A stretch of 64,000 nt of DNA from a virus. The stretch is taken from the IMG/VR virus record IMGVR_UViG_3300027969_000082, positions 1 through 64,000 of that record. One strand, 5' to 3'. The translations under genes were made by a program, and so were the position numbers. The notes beneath the pieces are model-generated. The model did not search any database. It saw only the letters and a program-made list of their open reading frames with translations, and was not told the DNA's origin. Position 1 is the stretch's first letter. Each line of letters begins with the position of its first letter. Below, piece by piece: positions 37,101 through 43,084 of the stretch.

Positions 37101-38645
37101 GTAAATTGGAAAACAGTGACTCCAGGCATGCCTAGCGCACTAACATGGACTAAGATTGTTTACGGTCAAGGACTATTTGTTGCAATTGCTAGCGGAACCA
37201 CTTCAGTGGCAACTAGTCCTGACGGTATAAATTGGACTGTTAGAACCATGCCAGGATCTAGTTCCACATGGAAAGGCCTGGCATTTGGTAATGTAAGCAG
37301 CAACCCATTATGGGTAGCAGTATCTAGTACAAGCGGACAAAACGCAGCTTCATTAAGAACTGGTGCTACTGCATTAGGTAGAATGAAGGCAGAGTCCGGA
37401 ACTATAACTGAAATTAGAATGATTGAGCCAGGTTCCGGATATCCAAAAGGAACTGTTACAGCAACTACTGATACTACTAATGTAATCACGGTAAACAACA
37501 CTGAAAACTTAATTGATAGTCAACCAATTATATTCTCTGGAGTATCTGATGGCGGCTTAGCCACTGAGAAATTGTATTATGTTATTGGAAGCACTATTGT
37601 TACAAACACTAGCTTTAAGGTTAGCTTAGTGGCAGGTAGTGCAACACCTGCAGTATTAGTAACTGTTACAGGATTAACTGGAACTTACAGAGCAGGCCCT
37701 ATTGCTACTCAAACAGATCCAAACAAAGTTATCACTGCTGCAATTAACCCAAGAACAAACGACGGTGTACTAGCTAACCCGTCATTTAGTAATAGAGGAA
37801 CATTATATACAACTGCTACTACTGCGGTTACAGGTGACGGCCATGCTGACTTATACCAACCTAGTACATTTATTGCTGTTAGAAACTTGTATGATAGACC
37901 ACAAGCTGGTGCTAACATAGTGTTTTCATCGTTATCAGATGTATGGTATAAATTAGTTGCTGTTACTAATCTATTAGGCGACAAGGGAGACTACACGGCT
38001 CAATTCCAGATTAGTCCAGGTATTTCGGTACTCGAAGCCCCAATTGATGCAGCTACAGTTACTACTACAATTAAGTATAGCCAAGTTCGTCTAACTGGAC
38101 ACGACTTCTTGTACATTGGTACAGGAAATCAAGCACAGACTAACTATCCGTTTGTAGACCCGTCATATGCAGACATTGACAAACAGACTAATAGTAGCGG
38201 TGGCGGACGAGTATTCTTTACAAGTACTGACCAAGACGGTAACTTTAACGTTGGAGGTTTATTTGGAGTTCAACAGTCAACTGGTACTGCTACATTGAAC
38301 GCTGATGCGTTTAACCTAAGCGGTCTACAAAGTTTGCAGTTAGGTGAGATTAACCTAGGTGTTGGATCAGCTGTTATTAACCAGTTTAGTACAGACCCGT
38401 ACTTTACTGCTGATAGCGATAATATTGTACCAACACAGCGAGCAATTAAAGCATATATTACAGCCCAAATTGGTGGCGGACAGAGCTCATTGAACGTAAA
38501 TACACTAACAGCTGGTGTTGTATACGTGGCAAACGACTCGATCTCAACTACTAGTGGTGGTCAGTTAAATATAAAATCAAAGATGTATTTTACAGGTGGA
38601 ATTGACGGGGCTCCCGTTGCACTTGGATTCTTCTTACAACGATAA
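28158..38645 (+). CDS. Giant tail-fibre/adhesin protein (3495 aa), largest gene of the window
   Basis: It shares the architecture of the 2707-aa protein: seven N-terminal CBM5/12-like repeats (residues about 1-560, the third split by an insert), a pectate-lyase-like segment and VKTGTYDEVLPMVIP beta-helix strands, a shared central beta-helix (GNSSYGTYGVIAEG), propeller blades (YGNG.FVAI, about 2557-3057) and a C-terminus with DQDGNFNVGGLFGV and IVPTQRAIKAYI. It differs by eight copies of a helical motif (ERDVGYIVDALRYDLTYGGN) near residues 754, 1055, 1214, 1384, 1543, 1688, 1857 and 2077, whereas the other protein has one. Four scattered 'PI.F.G......YYV' units and Gly-rich GSGY strands inside the propeller are further differences. 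Size and repeats suit a very long fibre; no active site is obvious. Confidence 0.85.
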   Translation: MAEFKLGRIRFVWKGTWTPSTSYLIDDVVSNGGKSYICVVNHTAASLFNTDLDFVPSKWNIVSDGTQWLGDWEPETYYNPGASVKYGGLVYICKTGHTSATYEVPDFLGLEDDLGNWELFAESFDWKGPWNTATRYRINDFVSYGSTVYVCTTGHLSDASTVTLPASAFTVSAGTATLTYAPQNVAPYAVGSTVTLAGFTPTQTSGVVNTVNASFTVITCTATQLTFALTGTYASSVLGTVTGTSQLGLETDSSNWDIFNQGVIYLGDWSGSAVRYKANDVVKFGANLWICTDYHTSSASFDQTKWDIFVEGFEFENSWNNSTNYQPGDVVTYGGYSYIAKTINVNKQPTTNAADWGVFTTGFNFVGEYNSLTNYKVGDVVRNGGYTYVAVLDSVGQLVSSGTYWSLLNSGFRWTNTPQTYTEVASVTTIGTGAGAKFNVIRSGTVYTVSVAGGFAGSGYFANDQVKILGTVVGGISPANDITINILTVSAGGVATINWSGGSSTWTTATAYVLGDTVYFGANSYVCVANHTASTPSRPDNDTTGAYWNLLAAGSEYNILTTTGDMVYYGTNGPTRLPVGFDGQVLRSQNGFPIWANYGLINNLVYVGPLGKDIAYPDAGATIDQPWKTVRFATKQIEEGYLTPNAKTILAKNKQFIMKEITNWVIYTYTVDITAADDASDRFTCNDTSNLILNMPIEFTSTLGGVTAGQKYFVKSIVGSEFSISEASGGATKQLTAGTGSMTGTLSYDHDFCERDVGLIVEAVKYDVSHGGNMKTTAAAKAYFTAAGNTYINSNFGAQKTQTVAAYTYLAELFDNVLNNAPFRNYQVFNGITNGVTQIVDTSLTVESGVVDRVYELISIITDAITIGSATAIPPSINPATTISVKTGTYDEVLPMVIPEYTAIVGDELRSTIIQPAPANGLLVNDKEKTTTALNRINSIASNLIQNITVSPTSGNTEVQQYVTGFKGDPTLTTAVDDRATDISDILAGGLSSIPALIIPDPVGYDSAYADARDMLVSNKAFLQQEVSAWIASRIAGNFAPFVGFVYSGTGQTKCERDVGYIVDALRYDLTYGGNLETLVAARSFYSFGTFVETGEKDQALAVYEYLKSIIGYIAEGDNGSWIKTPSNPLNQDDSLNPGSAAAGIFLEERLQEIIDTIDTGTVPDAIEPSTSWVDSDNVAAKAAMQTLKAGIQAGAIEYISTSYPSLVYDTDVCYRDVGYIVDAISYDIMFGGNFRSIKAGMSYYRGTSSTQTVITSQLAQTEATITYINTALQQITAGYTGSVGSTTAVSRVETSANVMWDIVASGLGAVPTLVLPNPTGYGSSLTHTAYAVTGNTSGATTTYDYARTQIVQNYAFMRAEIAQYLNVNYNAVWVALGATGQAGCARDIGYILDGIRYDITYGGNTQSLITGSAYYSNYSLTIQTGELTATIAAYTRLKTIIGQIATKTSVTVTPGNVTPQITAGSAGNAYSALFAQNRVQDIIDWISNGTANSTVKPALTWASSDLQSAYAALQDRKTEIQSDVVWWVYKNHQDLNFNEDTCSRDSGYLIDALSYDVITGSNFAAITSGRAYLRGTTSAQLVATSQRKAELGSINFLKYKAKHIAAVGAVAQIDALITDITGYINGGSIPRIQWTNPSTIASGYAAANVLLIDNTEFIKAEIAAWITVQIGLSTSGFVGLVFDSEACQRDVGYIVEALRYDLTYGYGIGGTGNLATRIAGLAYYSALTSVLQIDSGDKTATLAAYARLKAVAQDVIKDVAVTPSAGNTVTQVRAVTGQTAGTSTEATSLGTLVDVITTTINNLGSAPALVAPGTGWVTTAYVTENNSLQTNKATIKAQVTTFITENYPNLNYNSATCERDVGYIIDYVGYDMLFDSNYLTITSARSYYRAQASLVIGEQRDATIASFRYLKTLMLAIVEGNATVRRRVKILMDIIINTMINGIGSTPEVTGTITYKNDVGLYKGAEVLRANKNFLAAEATAWITQSYGGTVTSVTASTDRFTTSSAHNLTAGDPVIFSGTLISGSGIVASTVYYVLATPTTTTFTITDSAIETTAHNVTADASGSMTVRYAFDDTSCKRDMKEYIEAMIYDLSYTGNYKSLRAAELYINAVRGSKQQNMFYVSNATGLRNCTLNGLNGTLSEENDYGTKRPTAGAYVSLNPGFGPNDSSVWVNTRSHYSQNVSLFGTGCTGAKIDGALHAGGNRSMVKNDFTTIMSDGFGVWCTGANSLTELVSVFNYYGYAGYMAELGGRIRATNGNSSYGTYGVIAEGTDTYEQPIYAVVDNHAQQSVVTDTITDSANTIYRIEFSNAGTNYTNVDIGISGDGVNATTIGDEFRDGGVFETRLIDLDDGNGYGGTNYANAINAAQGGDVGYITIAATDIALSTAYVGMRIQISAGTGVGQYANILTYNSGTKIATIYKDSFTALTVSTTTDTGDFVNVASNATLYADMPIYFVGTTFGSITANTLYYVKALTGTTQFTVYQNTTTKAQINVTGGSGTMSIYAAGWDHAVPGTTLVNSLDLSSSYKLEPRISYTAPGYTATARSIQAVAFSAATFGNNRYIAIPTSGTSTSYSLDGKTWTAGGVLSASASWVDTTYGGGQGAVATALVGGLGGSGAVLQAVMGVVNSIGAPGIDQIVSVTIIDGGYNYTTPPTIVFTPVTGGAGAVASCTVLNGKIDSITVEINGSGYNAKPTVSAATDRVTKLTVSTWGRGYTSAPTVTVSPPVSATVWSSLGSATQGTYYSYVNTGVIPSETNYYLAGATGTFSSTAPTFTSGTGSSGTYGVGLTYVGSLATGTAVLNNTGVGSITIGATGGRGYTSNPTVSIVDTTAKYVAIASGAIGTSYLPTSAAANAAWSTGGNLQAGFTDAAAITYGGGLFVAVGGTNKGASAPLSAVGTTWTARTLPTTSGTYSAITYGNGTFVAITTGAQLTAYSTNATTWTQGGNLPTSTTWSSIAYGNGRFVAIATGTRSVAISLDKGVNWKTVTPGMPSALTWTKIVYGQGLFVAIASGTTSVATSPDGINWTVRTMPGSSSTWKGLAFGNVSSNPLWVAVSSTSGQNAASLRTGATALGRMKAESGTITEIRMIEPGSGYPKGTVTATTDTTNVITVNNTENLIDSQPIIFSGVSDGGLATEKLYYVIGSTIVTNTSFKVSLVAGSATPAVLVTVTGLTGTYRAGPIATQTDPNKVITAAINPRTNDGVLANPSFSNRGTLYTTATTAVTGDGHADLYQPSTFIAVRNLYDRPQAGANIVFSSLSDVWYKLVAVTNLLGDKGDYTAQFQISPGISVLEAPIDAATVTTTIKYSQVRLTGHDFLYIGTGNQAQTNYPFVDPSYADIDKQTNSSGGGRVFFTSTDQDGNFNVGGLFGVQQSTGTATLNADAFNLSGLQSLQLGEINLGVGSAVINQFSTDPYFTADSDNIVPTQRAIKAYITAQIGGGQSSLNVNTLTAGVVYVANDSISTTSGGQLNIKSKMYFTGGIDGAPVALGFFLQR

Positions 38646-38662
38646 TTTACGGAGATATAAAA

Positions 38663-38989
38663 ATGGCAACAGGAAGATTAGGCGCGGGAGCAGTAGCAAT
38701 CCCAGCAATTACAAATACTACAGTATACACAGTGCCTGTAGGATATTATGCAGTATGTAATGTATCTATCACTAATAGAAATACAACAGCAGTTACTATA
38801 AGATTGGCACTTTCAACGTCAGGTTCGCCTGGTTCTGAAGAATGGATTGAATATGATACTGTTGTTATTCCTAACGGAACATACGAACGCACGGGTTTAG
38901 TCGGGCAAGCCGGACTAAATATTGTTGTTTACTCCTCAGCTGCTTTAGTTGGCTGTACAGTATACGGTATTGAAACATCTACATCATAA
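38663..38989 (+). CDS. Small beta-sandwich virion protein (paralogue family)
   Basis: The 108-aa product (AIPAITNTTVYTVPVGYYAVCNVSI...) shares the AIPAIT.T..YT opening with the 110-aa protein at 4655, and its later strands (EWIEYDTVVIPNGTYERTGLV, IVVYSSAA) match the second half of the double protein at 39991 (YIEYDSILAAGAVLERTGIV, IGVYSSVA). It follows the 3495-aa fibre gene by 17 bases with a GGAGAT ribosome site. It is a likely structural companion of fibres. No enzymatic motif is present. Confidence 0.65.
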   Translation: MATGRLGAGAVAIPAITNTTVYTVPVGYYAVCNVSITNRNTTAVTIRLALSTSGSPGSEEWIEYDTVVIPNGTYERTGLVGQAGLNIVVYSSAALVGCTVYGIETSTS

Positions 38990-39003
38990 TTGAGAGTTAA
39001 ACT

Positions 39004-39972
39004 ATGGCACGATTAAACACAGGCGCAAAGACCTTAAGTATAACAGGGACGTATAATCTCTCGTATGCGTTTACGGGGGGATTAATTTCTCTAGCTGGAA
39101 CTGCGCCTTACATTGTAACAATAGCTAACCCAGTATTTTTTCCTGGCTCAAAACAAGAATTTCATAATTCTACCACTGGAAACATAACACTTAGTACGCC
39201 CGCAGGTAATATTCAAGGACCTGGGTGGACAGCAGCGTCGACACAAATTATGCCAGCTGGTGCTACATTTACGCTAATCTCAAATGGTGCAAACTATGTT
39301 ATTACCAATGATGAAGGCGGCCCATTACAAGGAACTGCGGTGGTATTCACCACTTCGGCAACTGTTCCTACAGTGCAAGGTTCTACTGCAAGTTCCGGAC
39401 AGTTAACAATTCGGTCAACAAGCAATGCTACTAAAGGTACTGCCGGTATTTTAATGACTGATAGCATTTCATCAACTACTACATCAACTGGTACATTAGT
39501 AATAACCGGTGGCTTAGGTGTTAGTGAAAATATTCGTGCAGGCGGTACAATTTACGGTAATCTAAACAGTAGTAATGTTTCACTAAGTACAACAGGTAGT
39601 ATTGATGGAATTACAGTAGGTAGTACCACTCGAGCGGCAGGCGCATTTACTACACTTGGTGCTAATAGTACGGTAACCATTACTGGTGTAATATCGGCAG
39701 CAACGGGAACAAATAATCAAGCATATTCAACAACTGGTGCAGGCACTATCACTTTTAGTTCTGGAACATTAGGTAGTATTGATAATATGACCATTGGTGC
39801 AACAACATCAACTACTGGTAAATTTACTACAATGACTGCTACTACAGCAACATTGACTAACGGTACTATTACTACAGCTCCATCTAGCGGCAACGATATT
39901 GCCAATAAAACTTATGTCGATGCTGCTGCTAAAAAGATTAGTGGCTTTGGCTTCTTCTACGCTGGCGTGTAA
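39004..39972 (+). CDS. Tail-fibre protein with 'IDG.T[IV]G.TT...G.FTT' repeats
   Basis: The 322-aa product has an N-terminal beta domain (LSLTG-like strands, PGSKQEFHNSTTGNITL) and then repeats typical of phage fibres: GSIDGITVGSTTRAAGAFTTL and GSIDNMTIGATTSTTGKFTTM, plus GTLVITGGLGVSENIRAGGTIYG. It ends with NDIANKTYVDAAAKK, the sequence that in many phage fibres precedes a C-terminal tip domain; here only about 14 residues follow. It may therefore need a partner such as one of the neighbouring tip proteins. It has the ATG start after GAGAGTTAAA. Confidence 0.75.
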   Translation: MARLNTGAKTLSITGTYNLSYAFTGGLISLAGTAPYIVTIANPVFFPGSKQEFHNSTTGNITLSTPAGNIQGPGWTAASTQIMPAGATFTLISNGANYVITNDEGGPLQGTAVVFTTSATVPTVQGSTASSGQLTIRSTSNATKGTAGILMTDSISSTTTSTGTLVITGGLGVSENIRAGGTIYGNLNSSNVSLSTTGSIDGITVGSTTRAAGAFTTLGANSTVTITGVISAATGTNNQAYSTTGAGTITFSSGTLGSIDNMTIGATTSTTGKFTTMTATTATLTNGTITTAPSSGNDIANKTYVDAAAKKISGFGFFYAGV

Positions 39973-39990
39973 AATATTTAAGGAAATAAA

Positions 39991-40638
39991 ATGGCAATAG
40001 GAATTAATTCAAGAGTAGATTTATCCGCAGCAACCAACACAACGATTGCAACTACTCCTGCATCTGGAAAAGCACAAATATTAACTGTATCACTAGCTAA
40101 TCGAACAGGAACTGCTGGAACGTTTAACCTAGCTATTGTTAATAACGGTACAACTACGCCAGCAGCCGGAGACTATATAGAAATATCTACTCCTATCGCA
40201 GCGTATACTGTATTTGAAAAAACAGGCATTGTACTACAAAACGGACAAACTATTGTAGCTTATTCTAGCATTGCCAGTGTATCTGCTGTTACATACGGTA
40301 TAGAAGATAACGTGGCTAACTCAAACACTGGTTCTTTTAAAGCTGCTCTTCCAGCAGCGACTTGGGTACAGGCAACTGCTGGCCCTGCCGCTGGCCGTTA
40401 TCAAACAGTTAGTTTGAATATTTGTAATCGTAACAGTGCATTGACATTGATTAGAGTCTGTATTTCTACAACATACAATTCACCAAGTGCAAGCGACTAC
40501 ATCGAGTATGACTCGATATTAGCAGCAGGCGCAGTATTAGAAAGAACTGGTATTGTCATCGGTAACGGTCAACAAATTGGCGTATATTCAAGCGTAGCAA
40601 CTGTTGACCTAGTTACTATGATTGTTGACGACGCATAA
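39991..40638 (+). CDS. Two-domain beta-sandwich virion protein (internal duplication)
   Basis: The 215-aa product is a tandem duplication of the roughly 108-aa domain seen at 4655, 19248 and 38663. The first half contains ILTVSLANRTG, DYIEISTPIAAYTVFEKTGIVLQNGQTIVAYSSIASV and the second half VSLNICNRNS, DYIEYDSILAAGAVLERTGIVIGNGQQIGVYSSVATV, which align strand by strand. It has AAGGAAA before the ATG. The duplication suggests that the domain oligomerises and that two copies can be covalently linked. It lies just before the fibre-tip cassettes. Confidence 0.7.
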   Translation: MAIGINSRVDLSAATNTTIATTPASGKAQILTVSLANRTGTAGTFNLAIVNNGTTTPAAGDYIEISTPIAAYTVFEKTGIVLQNGQTIVAYSSIASVSAVTYGIEDNVANSNTGSFKAALPAATWVQATAGPAAGRYQTVSLNICNRNSALTLIRVCISTTYNSPSASDYIEYDSILAAGAVLERTGIVIGNGQQIGVYSSVATVDLVTMIVDDA

Positions 40639-40643
40639 TATAT

Positions 40644-40651
40644 GATAAATA
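40644..40651 (+). promoter_or_regulatory. T4-type late promoter (GATAAATA)
   Basis: TGATAAATAC stands 20 bases before the ATG of the first glycine- and cysteine-rich tip gene and could drive all three tip cassettes. Confidence 0.6.
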
Positions 40652-40670
40652 CAAACAAGGAAACAAAATA

Positions 40671-41414
40671 ATGTCAGGCGTTAAACTAATTTATGATAAT
40701 ACATGCACTAGCACCAGTAATACTAGCTGCTCATGGACTGTGCCAGCCGGTGTATTTCGTGTAACATTCGAATTATGGGGTGGCGGCGGCGGCGGTGGTG
40801 TTCCGGGAACTAACTGCAATTGCTGTAGTACTGGAGGCGCAGGCAGCGGTGGCGGCTACTCTAAACTAACTGTTAACACTACCCCTGGAGATGTTTATAC
40901 AGCAGTAGCAGGATCAGCTGGCGTCAGCGGCGGATTTGGAGCTCCACTATCACTGTGTGCTAACGGCATTACTGGCGGAACTAGTTATGTTACCGGAACT
41001 AACGTTGGCGCTACTTTCTGTGCTACAGGCGGTCTTGGCGGCCTAAGTGATTTTGCCACTAATTGCTATTCAATTTGTGGATGTAACTGGTATAGTAGAA
41101 CACCGGGACAAGGTTATGGTGGCGACACAGTAGCTCAAGGTACATGGGGAATTCATTCATTATGGGGCGGCCAAGAACCTTGGGGCGCCCAACACTTTGG
41201 CGGAAGCGCAGGCGGCCCAGGCGGCGGCCCAGGCGGATTTAATATGTCAGCCGGGTATTGTAGCGGACTTGCTTGCTCAGTAACAGGTGAAGGCCCACTT
41301 CATGGTCGTATACCTGGCGGCGGTGGGGCAGGTGGATCATGCTGGCAGCTCTGCTGCTGCTGCCCATGGGCTAGCGGGCGTGGCGCACCTGGCATGGTTA
41401 AAATTACTTATTAA
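40671..41414 (+). CDS. Glycine- and cysteine-rich fibre-tip protein, copy 1
   Basis: The 247-aa product opens with a beta strand block ending SWTVPAGVFRVTFELWGGGGGGG and closes with GRGAPGMVKITY. These are the typical first and last strands of glycine-rich phage fibre-tip domains, which fold as packed polyglycine-II helices and bind receptors. Between them are glycine blocks (GGAGSGGGYS, FCATGGLGG, GGPGGGPGG, PGGGGAGG). Unusually it has 17 cysteines in 247 residues, including NCNCC and LCCCC. No signal peptide is visible. It is one of three paralogues, each followed by a small chaperone-like gene. The receptor-binding role is inferred from the fold pattern and position after the fibre genes. 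Confidence 0.75.
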   Translation: MSGVKLIYDNTCTSTSNTSCSWTVPAGVFRVTFELWGGGGGGGVPGTNCNCCSTGGAGSGGGYSKLTVNTTPGDVYTAVAGSAGVSGGFGAPLSLCANGITGGTSYVTGTNVGATFCATGGLGGLSDFATNCYSICGCNWYSRTPGQGYGGDTVAQGTWGIHSLWGGQEPWGAQHFGGSAGGPGGGPGGFNMSAGYCSGLACSVTGEGPLHGRIPGGGGAGGSCWQLCCCCPWASGRGAPGMVKITY

Positions 41415-41425
41415 TTGAGGATATC

Positions 41426-41926
41426 ATGAATACACATAAAATATTAATAAGTAACGATACAGGAAAAATTATTTTACCTATCCATACTATAGACGACCCA
41501 AGACCATGTCCTCCAGATGCTACATGGATAGAAGTAGATCCAGATACTAGTATATACAAACATTATGTAAATCTTGAAGATGTTCACCATCTAGACATCG
41601 AAGCAACATATTGGGATTTTGAAACAGGCTTGTGGGTAGAAGTACCTACAAGTGCGCTACCAACATTTGAAAAAACAAGATTTAACAGAAACGAGTTACT
41701 AAAACACAGTGATAAAGTTTTTGCAACAGTAACAGATCCTGTAGAAAGACAGCAATGGATTACTTACAGGCAGCAATTAAGAACTATGTTTGACGGTCTT
41801 CCTGCGGATTTTGACTGGAATGAAATTATCTTTCCAAGAATGCCATCAGATATCAAAGCATTAAAAGACAAAGCTGCCGCAGGCGACGCTGTTGCAATCG
41901 AAATAGTTACAAGGGATAATTTATAA
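41426..41926 (+). CDS. Tail-fibre assembly chaperone-like protein, copy 1
   Basis: The 166-aa product ends with a segment that fits the phage tail assembly chaperone pattern: RNELLKHSD ... DPVERQQWITYRQQLRTM ... FDWNEIIFPRMP (about residues 91-138), the familiar 'RN.LL..SD...W..YRQ.LR......P..P' signature. Such proteins help fold or attach fibre tips and in some phages remain bound. Its position directly after the tip gene supports a cognate pair. Its stop overlaps the next tip gene by one base (TAATG), so translation of the next tip is probably coupled. The N-terminal half is not recognisable. Confidence 0.65.
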   Translation: MNTHKILISNDTGKIILPIHTIDDPRPCPPDATWIEVDPDTSIYKHYVNLEDVHHLDIEATYWDFETGLWVEVPTSALPTFEKTRFNRNELLKHSDKVFATVTDPVERQQWITYRQQLRTMFDGLPADFDWNEIIFPRMPSDIKALKDKAAAGDAVAIEIVTRDNL

Positions 41927-42624
41927 TGGGACGATTTATTAGTGCAACAGTCGGGTATACTCCTTCTCAACGAAGAACTCTTCAAGTATTTGCTAATGCT
42001 TCAAGTTTTTGTTGTTTATGGACTGTCCCATCAGGTGTTACGTCAGTAACATTTGAAATATGGGGTGGCGGTGGCGCTGGCGGCCCGAAATGCTGCTGTT
42101 ATTGCGCGGCTTCAGCCGGCGGAAGCGCAGGAGGATACGCAATTAAGACTGTAACAACTTCTGCAGGACAACAATATACTATATGCGCAGGTGGCCCAGG
42201 AGAAGCCCGTTACTGTTCAGTTGGCGGATCAAACATCGGTTGTCAAGGCTGTACAAGTTTTGTAACAGGAACAGGATTAAGCAACTTCTGTGCAACTGGA
42301 GGTGCTGGCGGGTATTCAGTTTGTTGTATTCAAATGACACAATGTTGTGGAGGCAACGGCTACGGCGGTGATTTTAATATCCCCGGTGGAGATGGCTGGC
42401 AAAAAGGCGGATGCAGTACTTGGATATGCCATTACAGTGCAGGCGGCGCAGCAGCATTTGGAGGACACTCATGGCATGCTATGCACCACTGCTGTCCTTA
42501 TGCTAGTTGCGGTTGGTGCGGATTATTCCCCGGTGGTGGCGGCACAGGATTATTTTCTTGTTGTTGCGAATGCTGTTTCTGCCAAGGCGGAGGCGCACCA
42601 GGTTTAGTAAAGGTGACTTATTAA
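41926..42624 (+). CDS. Glycine- and cysteine-rich fibre-tip protein, copy 2
   Basis: The 232-aa product aligns with copies 1 and 3: LWTVPSGVTSVTFEIWGGGGAGG near residues 31-53, NFCATGGAGG in the middle, FPGGGGTG and GGGAPGLVKVTY at the end. It has 27 cysteines (over 11 percent), with runs KCCCYC, CCIQMTQCC, HHCCPYASCGWC and SCCCECCFC. Glycine is equally abundant. The pattern suggests a polyglycine-II bundle decorated with cysteines that may form disulphides outside the cell or bind metal. It begins on the last base of the preceding stop codon (TAATG). A receptor-binding tip is the likely role. Confidence 0.75.
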   Translation: MGRFISATVGYTPSQRRTLQVFANASSFCCLWTVPSGVTSVTFEIWGGGGAGGPKCCCYCAASAGGSAGGYAIKTVTTSAGQQYTICAGGPGEARYCSVGGSNIGCQGCTSFVTGTGLSNFCATGGAGGYSVCCIQMTQCCGGNGYGGDFNIPGGDGWQKGGCSTWICHYSAGGAAAFGGHSWHAMHHCCPYASCGWCGLFPGGGGTGLFSCCCECCFCQGGGAPGLVKVTY

Positions 42625-42625
42625 T

Positions 42626-43072
42626 ATGTACTATTCAATTGTAGAAAAAGCAACAGGCATAATGCATGAAGGTTGGTCAAACTATATTCATGTTGATGAA
42701 TCAGATAGACCATTACATCAATCTCTAGCATATGTGCCATTAAATGATTTATTAACAAAATTGTTAACAACAGACGGTAGTGATTTAGGCGATGAACTAC
42801 ACCCAGTAGATTATAGACGAACACATTATGACTTTAACACAGAGCAATGGGTAATCATTTATCAAGACGATGTTCCTGTACCTGCGGATCCTGTAACTGT
42901 TGCACAAGACTTAAAAAATCAACACATAGCAGCAGTTAATATTAAATTGACTATACCAGATTTAAGCACTTCTGCTAGAACCAAATTAGAAGCTCATTTG
43001 GCAGCACTTACTGCGATTGAAGTAACTGCTGAAACAGCTAAAGATATTCAATGGCCGGTATCACCGTTTTAA
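42626..43072 (+). CDS. Tail-fibre assembly chaperone-like protein, copy 2 (divergent)
   Basis: The 148-aa product is at the same place relative to its tip gene as the other two chaperone-like genes. Its C-terminus keeps only a weak version of the signature (LEAHLAALTAIEVTAETAKDIQWPVSPF, with the final W-P-x-x-P), without the YRQ.LR core. The N-terminal part (YYSIVEKATGIMHEGW..., VDYRRTHYDFNTEQWVI) is shaped like copy 1 (ATYWDFETGLWVEV): both have a short 'T.Y.F.T..WV' strand. The function is inferred from position and this limited similarity. Confidence 0.5.
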   Translation: MYYSIVEKATGIMHEGWSNYIHVDESDRPLHQSLAYVPLNDLLTKLLTTDGSDLGDELHPVDYRRTHYDFNTEQWVIIYQDDVPVPADPVTVAQDLKNQHIAAVNIKLTIPDLSTSARTKLEAHLAALTAIEVTAETAKDIQWPVSPF

Positions 43073-43084
43073 AAGAGAAAAAAT

